Source: Rhizoclosmatium globosum
Lineage: Eukaryota > Chytridiomycota > Chytridiomycetes > Chytridiales > Chytriomycetaceae
Assembly (NCBI GenBank): GCA_002104985.1
Contig: MCGO01000111.1
Coordinates: 1 to 64,000 of the forward strand
Reading direction: 5' to 3'
DNA: 64,000 nt
Part shown: in pieces, positions 1 through 10,622 of the stretch
How the letters are laid out: each line of letters opens with the position of its first letter
How positions within the stretch are numbered: position 1 is the first letter of the stretch
The notes under the pieces: generated by a model
Seen by the model: the letters and a program-made list of their open reading frames with translations, nothing else
What the model was told of the DNA's origin: nothing
Database searches by the model: none
Made by a program: the position numbers and the translations under genes

Positions 1-13
1 ACCACCCCTCTAG

Positions 14-364
14 CACCTCCCGAACGAACCCATTACCGCAGAATATCATTCGGCTCTACAACCAGCTCCTGCGCACTCCGTACGAGCAGCACGGCGCGGT
101 ATACGGGGTCCAACGGAAGTGGAGTCTTTTGCGACGAGAACAGTGGCGGCGCGAACAACCACACCGACAGACACAACCACAGGCCTGAAACTCAACGGCC
201 CGCTCCACAGTTTCGAGAGCTCTCCTGAACCCGAGAAACGCTCCTCCACTGCCACCAACGTGTATCCCGACACTTCAAGGAATCTGAAGAATAAGAGAGA
301 ATCGGGGAGGGTTGGCGTTGAGCCACCGCCGCCGAGTCGGGGTAGTGTGTGTGATGGGTTGTGA
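14..364 (+). CDS. possible last exon of an unrecognised gene entering from the left edge
   Basis: A frame is open from a splice-acceptor-like CCCCTCTAG (5-13) to a TGA at 362-364, about 116 residues. The product is rich in Ser, Thr, Pro and Arg, ends in PPPPSRGSVCDGL, and matches no domain I recognise. It could be the low-complexity tail of a protein whose body lies outside the window. The opposite strand also carries a long open frame (46-624), as expected for a GC-rich, low-complexity stretch, so strand and reality are both uncertain. Bases 365-627 hold nothing I can identify. Confidence 0.25.
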   Translation, partial: HLPNEPITAEYHSALQPAPAHSVRAARRGIRGPTEVESFATRTVAARTTTPTDTTTGLKLNGPLHSFESSPEPEKRSSTATNVYPDTSRNLKNKRESGRVGVEPPPPSRGSVCDGL

Positions 365-627
365 GGAAGAGGTTTGAAGTGGAGATTGGTTGAGTTGGGC
401 TTGTGGATGATGGATTGAGATTGTGGAGGGGAAGCGGTCGTATCCTCGTTGCCGTTACAGGAGAATACGTTGGGTTTGGAAGACTGAAAGAAGGTGTGGG
501 GTGAGGAGGGTGCATAAGCGGGAGGAGAAGAGTGTTGTAGGGGATGGTTCGTGAATATTTGGAGTAAGTGCACTGTTTCGGAGAGAATTGAATGAGAATA
601 GGTAGATTTAATCACGTAGATCAATTG

Positions 628-1252
628 CTACATAACGACTATAATACGGCGAATATTATTCAGGCTCACGCAAATACAGGGCAACATCGCACATTGTAAC
701 AAGTATGTGAACACTTCCCATCACTGTACCCCAACTTTCCTAAACCACGTGAACCCATCACTACACAATGCATCCAGGATTTCAATTTCCTCCAACAAGA
801 CTTCTCGAGGATCTCCTTTCAACGAAATAGCCTGAATTTTAACGTCTGGCGCAAGTTTACGAGCTTTTCCAACGGCTTCAATGAAAAGCATGTGCGAGTC
901 TACACGAAGACGCTCGTTTAAAGTCAAGACCAGTTCTGATACGTCAATGGCTGAAGGATGTGGGAATAAAGGGGTCTTTGGTTGCACGTTCATGAGAATA
1001 AGCTGTCAAAGAGATGAGTCAGTTTGATGATGCCGTGACTATAACTTACAGCGTCGTTTGGTCTCAAGATATTCTTGACACACCATGTGAGCGCGTTATC
1101 GCAGCAACGGTGATTCGTCCTGTGGCACCGAGATATTCTTTATCAAGAAACGTAAGGGACGTGGACACTTACAATGGCCACCACGATTTTTCGCGCGCAG
1201 CCTTCTATCGGGTCGTTCACGACTATTTGCTCGGCTTTAATGGGGATCGCAT
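628..1252 (-). CDS. universal stress protein (USP/UspA fold), frame-interrupted
   Basis: The USP fold shows clearly when frames are followed: KIVVAI then DES at the first beta strand, DNALTWCVKNILRPNDA for helix 1, LILMNVQP for strand 2, GDPREVLLEEIEIL, the nucleotide-loop motif VVMGSRGLGKLG, TVMGSV, and a C-terminal TYLLQCAMLPCICV strand. Introns fit at 1003-1049 and 1120-1172, and an acceptor lies just above 1252, so at least one 5' exon is missing from the model. Four frame changes occur in about 450 coding bases, at roughly 1107, 770, 730 and 707, and each equals one extra base in a short run (CC, TT, GGGG, TT). That direction is opposite to most other interrupted genes here, so this is either a pseudogene or a poorly corrected stretch. 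USPs bind ATP or act as small stress-responsive cytosolic proteins. Confidence 0.7.
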
Positions 1253-1465
1253 CTGTGGGATATTAATACTTGGAAGGTTTTCAAGAACTTTTTGGAAGAA
1301 AGGAAAGTGAGAAGCAATGAGTCATTACAAAGAGGCACTACATTTTATACGAGGTATATCACGACGAAAGTGTCATATAAACGAGAGAGATAGAGGATAG
1401 GTATGAAGTTTAACAATCATAGTCAGTGTCAGAACGTCCAGTCCATTGTTGCTGGAAGCACTGAA

Positions 1466-2952
1466 TCAAATGAACACGATCCATGTTGGACCCAAATAGT
1501 AAGGATTTCCTGCATGACTTGGACAGTTTTCATCAGGATCAATCGCCAAGATACTAGCCTTCATGCTAACACCCATCCAAGAAAAGGTTCCTTGAACACG
1601 AGTCCTCCAGTACCAAGCCGCAACCGCCCAATTCGTATCCTGGTCATACGAAACACATCAGGATTCGACACGATATCAGGTCTCCCCAATGCATTCGCAG
1701 CAGCCTGGTAATTGTCCAAACCCGTGAGTTGGATGTACCCACGACCACAGTATACTTCGTTACAGTTGTACGATTTTGTCGCGGAGAAACCGGCAGACTC
1801 GAGGGCGAGGTTACCCATCATGAGGGCGACTTCGTTTGCGCCAGACATGGCTGTACCTGAGAACCGTTGATGAGGGACGCGTAGCTTGGGGATGGGAAAC
1901 GCATGCACCGGTGGCGGCGTAGTATTGGTCTGAGGAGAGGAAGGATTGGATTGATCCTGCGGCTTGTTGCACAGGAGGTGCTGGGGTTGGGGAAGGGGGT
2001 GGCGGTGGAACTTCGGATGTTGTAGGTGGTGGAGGAGGGGGCGCTTCTGTTGTAGTAGTTGTGGTCGTGGTGGTTGTAGTGGTTGTTGTGTCAGTGGTTT
2101 CCGTTGTTGTCGTGGTTGTGGTTGTAGTGGTAGTTGTTGGAATCACCGCAGTTGTTGCTTGAACTAACGTAGTTCTGAGGATTGATGCTGTAGCTGCTGT
2201 ATTAATTGACGCTTGCGTGGATACAACAGCTGTTCCCAAGACGCAAACATCAAGACCCTCGACCAAGTTCCAACAATCGATACCCGTATTCCACAGAGCC
2301 AGCTGCGTAACAGAAATAGAGTTGTTTCGAGAAACTTCGATACAAGTTTGGTTGGATTGAAGGGTAATAGACTTTGAACATCCATTTGCAATGGTCATGT
2401 TCTTGGTCACGCCAAAATAAGGGCCGCCAATCTTGCCTGACTCTCCTTGAACAGTCCCTGCCAAACATAGCAATTTTCCATCAAGACCCGCAACAGATCC
2501 GCAATTGAGGCTGGGATTCAAGCTCAATCGGTCGGTTGGTGATAGCCCAAACAAACTGGCAACGCCATCGCAGCTTTCTCCTTTTTGCAAAGTATACGAA
2601 GTCGCACAATTGACTGTAGAAACGCTGTCGTCGATGGGCTTTGGAACGCACACAAGCGACGACCCTGGAATTGTTACATTGGCATTCAAGGCGCGGAACT
2701 CCGCTTGTGTCTTCGAAAATAATAAGCACAGCATAATCATCACAACTTCAGCATTACCAAACCATAACGAGCAGAAAGGGACTGGAGAGTGTCCGTTGGT
2801 GCGGCTGCAGCAGTGTAGTTGCACTGGCTGGTTGCCTTGATATCCAGGAGATCGAATGAAGGATTGACGCTTCCTGTTACTCCATTGCTGTATCTTGCAG
2901 CTTGAATCCCTGTTCCTGCCAACGCAAGGAGGACCAAGGGTGATGAGATCAT
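1466..2952 (-). CDS. secreted LysM-domain GH19-type chitinase
   Basis: The start at 2952 gives a signal peptide (MISSPLVLLALAGTGIQA). Three LysM-like modules follow, each bounded by Cys and ending in L-C-V/L, covering about residues 35-230; an intron at 2711-2757 splits the first and keeps frame. Then come a Thr tract and Pro runs (about 2140-1970), a flexible wall-type linker, and a GH19-like catalytic domain with GNLALESAGF (candidate catalytic Glu) and YCGRGYIQLTG, SNPD and NWAVAAWYW motifs. LysM binds chitin and GH19 cleaves it with inversion, so a role in remodelling self wall or attacking other chitin is likely. Three single-base losses break the catalytic part near 1900, 1855 and 1650 (the last a TTTT read as TTT). 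The exact C-terminus is therefore uncertain. The gene is divergent from the F-box gene at 3197. Confidence 0.72.
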
Positions 2953-3196
2953 TGGTAGCGATTAAGGGAACTTTTTTCAGTTTCATCTGCCCTTCTTTGA
3001 ATTATAATATTGAGCTTAATGTTAAGTTAAACGATTATGGCAAGCTCTCTGAGTCAGTAGGAGCATATGGTTAGAGGTACCTTAACTTGTAATTACGTCA
3101 CATCTGTTGGCCTCGCCGCCAAGGGTCTGTAGTGTGGTATTTTGACTTTTTCCGATCTTTCAATTTATTATTGAATACGCAAAACTCAAATCAAGT

Positions 3197-4531
3197 ATGG
3201 TATCAATCGCTTGGCTCTTGTCACCATGGACCAAGCGCAAGGCACTTCAGCATGTGAAATCACGTTCTGAAATGATGCCACTCGAAACGGTGCCAGACGA
3301 CATTCTTGCCAACATCTTGATCCGCCTGGGCCTTGGCGACATTCAAAATATCGCTCGTTGCTCAAAGGCACTGCGAAGCGCGACCATTAGCATCCAATCA
3401 ACGCAATGGTTCGCGTTCCAGCATTTGCGCATTCTGATTGGTGGGATAAAGGAAGAGCTGGTCGAGTATGTCAAGACTGGTACAGAATCAGAACGTGATC
3501 CGGAAACTCCAGATGAAGACTATTTCATGCCTGCATGGCATTTCTACTTCTGGCGACGTGTCGGAGAGCTCAAGTTTGCAGCATTGCCAGTTTCTTATAC
3601 GGCGGCGTTGTTACGGCTTGCCGGGTTAAATCGCCGTAGTCTTTCAGCTTGTGGTGTTAAAACCCAACGAACTTCTAATATTCTGCTTATTGAGTGGCGT
3701 AAAGACTCGTTCGCGCGAAATAAGGCACATATTGAGAAGGCATTGTTGCAGTTGGTGGCGGAAAAGGAATCCTTTCGCAATTGGATTGAAACAGAATGTG
3801 ATCACTCTTTGCTACTAGTTTGGGCATGTGCGGCAGGATCAATAGATATTGTTTACTTTATCCAGGAAAATCATTGGAAAGAAACGCAGGAGGCTCATAC
3901 TTTGGCGATGGTGACGTCAGCAGGATGTGGCCACATCAACATTTTACAATATCTCATTGAAAACTGTGGGATTGATCCAAGTGCGAGTAATAATGAGGCT
4001 CTCGAGTGGGCTGCCAAGTCGGGTCATTTGGAGGTGGTTGAATATTTGTTGGCTGATGAGCGAACAGACCCTTCGGCTGTATCAAGTATGCCATTAATGT
4101 GGGCATGCAAGTTTGGCCATCTAGCGGTTGTGGACCGGTTGTTGAAGGACGGAAGAAGTGATCCCTCCGCTCAGGAACATAGCGGACTCCTTTCTGCTGC
4201 ACGGGCTGGTTACACACACATCGTCAAATTACTACTTCAAGATGAGCGCGTCAACGTAAATGCTCAAAATGCTCATGCCTTACTTTATTCTACTTGCCAT
4301 GGACATGCTGAAACCTTGAACGTCCTGTTGAAAGCAGGTGCTGATGCATCGTTGCAGAATTACCTGCCATTCCACATCGCCGTTCAAACTGGTAATGCCC
4401 GAGCAGTTCAAATATTTATTGGGAATTCGCAAACATCCCTTATAGGAATTTGGATGCGCCTGTGCGTCCTTGTATTCGCTCCTGTCAGGAAAATAGGGCT
4501 ATCTCGTTGGCTTTCGATGCTGACCTCATGA
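3197..4531 (+). CDS. F-box and ankyrin-repeat protein
   Basis: One uninterrupted 444-residue frame. Residues about 28-65 read as an F-box (PLETVPDDILANILIRLG..., ending in SKALRSA). Residues about 190-430 hold six or seven degenerate ankyrin repeats of about 33 residues, with GHLEVVEYLL, GHLAVVDRLL, GYTHIVKLLL and GHAETLNVLL at the second helices. The F-box would bind Skp1 in an SCF ubiquitin ligase, and the ankyrin array would pick the substrate; this is inference from the families. The last 40 residues do not look like ankyrin and may reflect a frame slip near 4420. A second Met at 3271, directly before the F-box, is an alternative start. Confidence 0.8.
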   Translation: MVSIAWLLSPWTKRKALQHVKSRSEMMPLETVPDDILANILIRLGLGDIQNIARCSKALRSATISIQSTQWFAFQHLRILIGGIKEELVEYVKTGTESERDPETPDEDYFMPAWHFYFWRRVGELKFAALPVSYTAALLRLAGLNRRSLSACGVKTQRTSNILLIEWRKDSFARNKAHIEKALLQLVAEKESFRNWIETECDHSLLLVWACAAGSIDIVYFIQENHWKETQEAHTLAMVTSAGCGHINILQYLIENCGIDPSASNNEALEWAAKSGHLEVVEYLLADERTDPSAVSSMPLMWACKFGHLAVVDRLLKDGRSDPSAQEHSGLLSAARAGYTHIVKLLLQDERVNVNAQNAHALLYSTCHGHAETLNVLLKAGADASLQNYLPFHIAVQTGNARAVQIFIGNSQTSLIGIWMRLCVLVFAPVRKIGLSRWLSMLTS

Positions 4532-4627
4532 ACATAGCTGTAACTGTACATACGCATTAATAAAAAGTCTCGTTGGTTAGTTTGATTGAACCTTATCCAA
4601 AACTTGCCTTCAACCAAACCACCCAGA

Positions 4628-5288
4628 ATGTCGTCAAAGGTGGCCGTACTGCAGAACCAAGTAGATGAAGTAAGTAGCGCCTGTTTAATCAGTTTTTCGA
4701 AGCGCAGCGAATGAAGCGAAGCTGTTGGGCTGTTGTTCTAGTAGCCAGTGTCCCTGCTTCAGATACCCAGTGTCCATTGTCTCTGGTCGTAAAGTTTCAA
4801 TCAATTTGATGCAGGAATGATTGGATAGCTGAATGTGGTGTCCATGGAAGAGGCTTATGGAGGAGTCTCAGGGTTGAACCACAATCCATCGCACTCAGTG
4901 TTTTCTCAGACGCTCAACAGTCGCATTCGCTCTACAGCAATCAAAGTTGAATCTAATCACCTAAGGCGGAATCATGGGCAATCAGAGCAACAACATCCAT
5001 CCTTGACCACCCACCAACCTAGTTTCTAACCAATCCATCAATCAGGTCATCGATGTCATGAACGACAACTTGCGCAAAGCTGCTCAACGAGGCGAGAACC
5101 TGGACGAGTTGAATGCAAATGCAGAGGATCTTTCAAACAAGGCCCTTCTCTTCAAAGACAGCGCACATAAAGTTAGGAAAGACATGTGGTGGAAGAATAT
5201 CAAGATGCAGTTGATTTTGGCTGGAATCATCATTACCATCTTGATCATTATTATCGTGGCTGTGGTTCTGACCCAACAAAAGAAATAG
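4628..5288 (+). CDS. short R-SNARE (synaptobrevin/VAMP family), copy 1
   Basis: Two exons, 4628-4669 and 5046-5288, joined in phase across a GTAAGT...CAG intron of 376 bp, encode 94 residues. The SNARE motif runs from about residue 7 to 65 with the zero-layer Arg in AAQRGENLDEL, followed by the conserved juxtamembrane VRKDMWWKNIKM and a C-terminal membrane anchor of about 22 hydrophobic residues ending LTQQKK. There is no longin domain and only a dozen residues precede the motif, so it is Snc1/2-like and probably acts in exocytic or endosomal vesicle fusion. The intron is far longer than most in this window and contains a repeat-like GCGAAGC segment. A paralogue starts 151 bp downstream. Confidence 0.93.
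4698..4722. repeat. AGCGCAGCG/GAAGCGAAGC repeat-like segment in an intron
   Basis: Inside the long intron of the first R-SNARE gene the sequence runs CGAAGCGCAGCGAATGAAGC and continues GAAGC. It is built from GAAGC and AGCG words and resembles the AGCGCAGCGAGC words in the HEM1 intron at 28521-28640. Both lie in the two longest introns of this window. Confidence 0.4.
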
Positions 5289-5438
5289 GTCATCCTGCAT
5301 TAATATTTCTCTCTGTTTTATAATACATTGTATCCCTGTCTTTCCTCTTATTCCAACTCTACCTATTTTCTGCTTGGATTCCTTGTTTTTGACACCAAGC
5401 AAGCTACCCAAATTTAGCACCAGAAATCACAGCTTCGA

Positions 5439-5922
5439 ATGTCCAGCTCCAGCGTCAACCGCGTTCAAAGTCAAGTTAACGAAGTAAGAACTATATCCTA
5501 TTCGAAGGACCTGCAGCTTGTGTTTCGAAGTTTGGAAGGACTTGGGGTTGACACAAGAGCGGCCAGTTGCTGTGGACTAATTGCCCTGCCGTTATCCCAA
5601 CGCCTCTCATTCGTTTCTTTCGTAGGTCGTCAATGTTATGCAAGACAACATCAACAAAGTTGTTCAGCGAGGAGAGAATCTCGAGGCATTGCAGAACAAG
5701 ACCGAGAACCTGGCAAGTTCGTCCCTTCAATTCAAGAAAGGAGCAACCGAAGTCAGAAAGGCAATGTGGTGGCGCGATATGAAGACTAACCTTATTCTGG
5801 GCGGCATTGTAGCTGTCATAATCATAATCATCATTGGTACGTTAAGTGGTATCCTATTTGACTCAAGTTAATGATCTTTCTTTCTTTGTTAAGTTGCAGT
5901 TGTGATGACGCAGCAGAAATGA
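5439..5922 (+). CDS. short R-SNARE (synaptobrevin/VAMP family), copy 2
   Basis: Three exons, 5439-5483, 5626-5836 and 5900-5922, encode 92 residues with every junction in phase. The product parallels copy 1: zero-layer Arg in VVQRGENLEAL, the juxtamembrane VRKAMWWRDMKT, an Ile-rich anchor and a VVMTQQK end. Copy 2 has an extra intron (5837-5899) inside the membrane anchor that copy 1 lacks, and its first intron is 142 bp rather than 376 bp. The shared first intron position (after the VDE/VNE codons) shows that the pair arose by tandem duplication. N-terminal residues and anchors differ enough that both may be functional in different compartments. Confidence 0.93.
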
Positions 5923-6047
5923 TGATGGCATACTTCTTGGCACAAACCAGTAACCAGCAAGCAGAATATTAAATTTACCAGCAACCAAATAAATACATTT
6001 ATAGCATAATATTCCAATTGTAAACGCCTTATGGAACAAAGGAAAAG

Positions 6048-7055
6048 ATGCCAAAAACAATCGTCATGTGGGTTTGAAATCATACCTTCTTCCCCTTACT
6101 CATTCAAACATTACACAGTACCGGAGGAAACGCTGGAGTCGGCTATGCACTCGCTCAAAATCTTATGGCTGACTCTTCGGGTCCTCAGCTCCATATCATT
6201 CTCGCTTGTCGTGATGGAGCCAAAGCCAATGCAGCCATCGAGTCCCTCAAGTCCACGTACCCAACCTCGCCCAACAGGCTCGAATTTTTCCCAATCAATC
6301 TCGGAAACCTCGCCTCCATTCAACAATTCGCTATCTTGTTTGCTCAGAAGTACAACACACTTGACGTTCTATTCAATAATGCAGGTGTGATTCCAAAGGA
6401 GAGAACCATGACCAACGATGGGTTTGAGTTGACTGTTCAGACGAACCACGTGGGACCAACTTTGTTGACGGCTTTGATGCTTCCGCTTTTGAAACGAACT
6501 CCAGGTTCTCGTATCGTCTTTGTTGCTTCAGAGCTTCACGGAGAATGTAAACTATTCGCGTTGTTTATGTACTCAAGCTGACGTAGTATTGTAGACGCGG
6601 GTGGGCGTCCCAATTTTGACCTTGAGAATATGGATGGCTCCAAATCATGGGATGCTACCCAGTTTTATAGAAACTCCAAGCTTTTCAATGTCTTTACAAC
6701 TTACAAATATGCCGCCCTCTTGGAATCCAGTAAAATTGTGGTCGTAACTCTCACTCCTGGTTGGATTCCATACACTGACCTTGCTCGAGAATCGTCTTTC
6801 ATTAGAAGAATTATGATGAAGTACGTGGTTCCGCTTCTGCCTTTCACTCGTACTTTGGAACAAGGTGCCGAGGTTTACAAGAAGGCCGCCTTCTCGCCAG
6901 AATTCGATGGAGCATTTGGTAAACAGCTTTATCTTGATAACACGGGTGCCTTGGTTCCATCCAGTGAAGAATCGCGGGATGACGCCAAGATTGACGCTCT
7001 GTGGAAGTGGACTTGGGACATGTTGTACACTAAAGGTTACACGAGTGGGTTATGA
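6048..7055 (+). CDS. short-chain dehydrogenase/reductase (classical SDR)
   Basis: Exons 6048-6067, 6119-6546 and 6595-7055 give a 302-residue frame with no break. The first exon encodes only MPKTIVI; splicing restores the cofactor motif TGGNAGVGYA (TGxxxGxG). NNAG follows at about residue 100, the catalytic Ser lies in VFVASEL, and the YxxxK pair is YRNSK at about residue 180. C-terminal residues LTPGWIPYTDLA correspond to the PG motif region. Long loops resemble 3-ketosteroid reductase (Erg27-like) and WWOX-like SDRs, but I cannot fix the substrate. An NAD(P)-dependent carbonyl/hydroxyl conversion is likely. Confidence 0.88.
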
Positions 7056-7200
7056 AGCTAGTGTGTATATTTGTGAATGAAAGTTATTTGTTGAAGTCCT
7101 CAATTCCATTCTTTAATTATATCGGACAAACTGACAAACTAGGGACGCGACCCGCGTCACACTCAAACCCCTCTCCTTCGATTACGTAATTATTGGAACT

Positions 7201-10145
7201 ATGGATCATCCACTATCTGTCTCTCCACTTCGGGGCAACTCAGCAAATAGTGGAGTCACACCTTCTCCAAAACCAAGTGGGTGACACACTAATCCATCGG
7301 ACCGAGCCTATAGGCCACTAATTACTGCGAATAGATGCTTTGGCGACGTTTGGTTCAGGTCGAGAGCGGTCATCGTCGGTAACTTCAAGGCGACACACTT
7401 CATCCACTCGAAGTCTCCTGAGCATAACAGAAAATCAAGCTGAAGAAGAGATCGAAGAGCCAAAACATTCTATTTCAAAGAGTAGCAGTGTCATTGTAAT
7501 GGCCCAGCAGTCAACTCGTAATTTGAGTGCCTCGTCAAAGTCTTGTGGTGGGTTGAGTGCAACTGGGTTGTCCAGAATGGCATTCATGTCTTCAAAAGAA
7601 GCTCTGGCAGTGCTTGGAAGTAACTTTCAGTTGAACAATATCGTTCCTGAGGAGGAGGAAGATGAAGATTGCAATGAACTTCATAAGAGTGAAAGTGTGG
7701 AACCGAAAAGCAAAGGAAGTGCACGAAGTAGCGTTCATGTTCTGGCTCATTCATCAAAAAGTCAAGAAATGAAAAGGTCGCATTTGAGCGAGGGATTCTC
7801 GTTTGATGACAGTCAGGAAGACTTGATTTCTGGACTTCAAGATGAATTGCCTCAAACTTTCAGTTCAAGACTGTCTGCAATAACACCAAAAAGACATAGC
7901 GCAACGACTCGAAACGTCAGCGATGATATCTTTATTCCTCTTCCGATAATAGTCACGAAAGATTTGAGTGGTGGCAGCATTTCAGAAATTGAACTGGCAG
8001 AAAATGTTGTTTCCTTGAAAGACAGGCTTCAGATTGTCTTTGAGCATTTAAGCTTGAGCGCGATCACAAAAACCAATCGTGCGAAAGTTGCTGTAGAAAA
8101 GCGGGTTTTGAATGACGTTAGTGGTGTATTTCGGCCAGGAAGATTGACTGCCATACTAGGACCCCCAGGTGCTGGGAAGACTTCTCTACTTCATGCGATA
8201 GCAGCAATCAAACGGAATAGTCAAATAAGTGGCAATGTATTCGTGAATGGAAATTTAATGCAAGGACTTGAAATAAGGCAAATCCTTGGATTCATATTTG
8301 AGGACGACGTTATTTGTCCGACAATGACTGTGAAAGAAGGTATATTTCACCTCATATAATTAACATTATGTGTTAATTTTGTGGTTTAATAGCTATAACT
8401 ATGTCATCACAACTTCGAATGCCGAACCGAACAGCAGAACAACACACCAAAGCCATCGATCAAGTTATTCAGACGTTTGGGTTGACTGCGGTAGAGAACA
8501 CCATGATACGCTACTTGAAATTATCAAATGGTGAACGAAAACGATGTGCGATAGCTATAGAAGTTGTGACTCAACAAAGAATTCTGTTTCTAGACCGATG
8601 CACTAGTGTGAGTTATTGAAAAATAATGAGTTTCTAAAATTCTGCTGGCTACAGGGTCTCGACATTTGTTCAGCTGTCACTTTGATCAGGATGCTCAAAG
8701 AGCTGGCTAAAACAGGATTTACTGTCGTTACAACCATACGTCAGCCCAACTCCCACATTTTCCATATGTTCGATGAATTTTTGTTGATGGCAGATGGAAA
8801 TATCATCTTTCAAGGGACTCCTAAAACATCCCTCACTTACTTTTCCAATCTTGGCTTTCAATGCCCAAAAGACTCAAATCCGGCAGATTATTATTTGTCA
8901 ACAATCATTAATCCGGACACTGAGTCGGTGTATTCGTGCATTGAAGGGCTTCTAAATGTATGGTTGAAGAGCGAAGAGTTCGGAGAGTTAGTAAAAGAAT
9001 CAAAAAATACAAAGGACTGGGTTCCTATTTCCACAACAATTATAAAGCGCATAAGCAGTTCTCGGAGGCAGGTTTGATCGCTTTTATTCTTTAAAACCAA
9101 AGACTTACGAACATTTTAGTTCTCGGTACTTCTTTTAAATGAGTTTCGTACGATCTTCCGCCATGCATCATCGCTACGGCAAACAATCTTCTTAACAACA
9201 TTTATCACTACTTTAATTGGATTTTCGTTCTATCAAACGAACCGAATGACGTCTTTTGCAGCGATTCAAGTGAGAAAAGTTTGTTCAACCAATCACTCAA
9301 CCTTGATTCGTAGAACCGGAACGGCGCCTTATATTGTCTCGCAATAATAAGTTTTATGGCCGGCTCGATTACAAGTATGCACTCGTTCCGCATGAACAGG
9401 GCTATGTTCTTAAGAGAATTTCGCTGCGGATATTATACAACAGCCCCTTACTTAGCATCAAAACTGTAAGCTTATATTTGTTAGATTGATTTAAGTTTGT
9501 GGTCTAGATTAGCTGCATTGCCATTTATTGTCCTCTTTTCCTCCCTTCAACTCACAGTTGCATATTTTCTCATCGGGTTCCAGAATGAGTAATGATTGAA
9601 AATACCAGACATTGATAACATGTTCGTTTAGTGCCAGAAAGTTATTTGTCCTGTTGTGTACCTGTTGCTTGTTATCATTGATTGGAATTGCTATTGGAGC
9701 CCTCATCGCGACAATCACGTTATTGTTTGAGGTATGATTACTTGAGACACAATGGCAGTTATATATTTATTTGAGCAAGAAACAACAGGCCAGCCTTGTC
9801 GACAATATTTCATTGTTTTCTCCCTTCATATTTTTCAGCAGCTTGTTTGTCAACTTCGATTCAACAACTCCAGTGCTTTATTGGATAAAATGGCTCAACC
9901 CTGTTCAATATGGCTTTGAATGTTTAATGAAAAATGAGTACAACGGGGTTCTCCTTCAATTACAGCTGGATGGAGTTACGAACATAATAGCTGGAGAGAC
10001 GATAATTAAACAACAAGGACTAAGCCCTGAGCGGCTAGATGTTACAAATTCCCTCGCTATCCTTTTGTGCATGGCTCTTTGTCTTTTGTTTGCAGTGTTT
10101 TGGACTTTGAAACGAATAGGGACGAATATAGCTTCCAAGGAATAA
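7201..10145 (+). CDS. ABCG-family half-transporter with degenerate ATPase motifs
   Basis: Nine exons (7201-7276, 7335-8339, 8393-8607, 8655-9071, 9120-9269, 9314-9465, 9508-9588, 9632-9731, 9789-10145) give 850 residues without any frame break. A Ser-rich, acidic N-terminal extension of about 260 residues precedes the nucleotide-binding domain. Walker A is intact (GPPGAGKTS, 301-309). The signature reads LSNGERKR (about 404) instead of VSGGERKR; Walker B reads FLDRCTSGLD, with Arg429 where the catalytic Glu belongs; the H-loop TIHQP reads TIRQP (Arg461); the Q-loop glutamine is Glu in IFEDDV. The membrane half has the GYY, NP and YGFECLMKNEYNG signatures of White/ABCG proteins and six expected helices. 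White-type pumps work as dimers, so this could be the non-hydrolysing partner of a heterodimer. Confidence 0.9.
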
Positions 10146-10622
10146 ACTCTATGTATTCCTCACGTGATGTACTCTTCTTAGCGTGCACTTTTGAGAGAGT
10201 CTGAAAATTCAAGGCCAGGAATTGTCACACTGGCGATTTTTGTCTTTGACCTCCTAGCTTCTTCTCATACACCCAGATCCAAGGCCAGCCGCTTTCTCTT
10301 TGAACGATCGTTTTCAGTTTCTTTGCGTCCTCCGTTTCGCTGCTGTTAGGTTAGTTGTTTGATGTTGAAATCAAACTCATAGTGCATCCTCTTTGAAACC
10401 TTCTGATTCCTACCCGAACAGTTTTATCACGTTAGGGATCACTAAAGTACCTCATATAAGCGCGTTTAGTACTGAAGATTTGGTTAGTGTGGAGTTTGGA
10501 AGTGTAGTCCCATGACTCAACAGCCCCTGACAGAAATCAAGTCTCTCAAGTTCATATCACTTCCAAATTAGTAAGAATATATCGAGTGAAAATTATTTAT
10601 ATTGAGATCTTTTCCGTAGAAA
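10146..10622. other. intergenic, no gene seen
   Basis: This stretch between the ABCG stop and the C2H2 start has no open frame worth calling. It must hold the 3' end of the transporter and the promoter and leader of the zinc-finger gene. I see no clear regulatory motif beyond ordinary AT-rich sequence near 10560-10615. Confidence 0.5.

Noticed and set aside
46..624. 192-residue minus-strand open frame at the left edge
   Set aside because: Composition is biased (His, Pro, Ser) and mirrors a Ser/Arg-rich plus-strand frame; no domain and no splice context. Treated as antisense shadow.
1990..2140. CRISPR-like or satellite repeat (GTTGT/GGTGG words)
   Set aside because: It is the minus-strand coding sequence of the Thr/Pro linker of the LysM-GH19 protein, not a spaced array.
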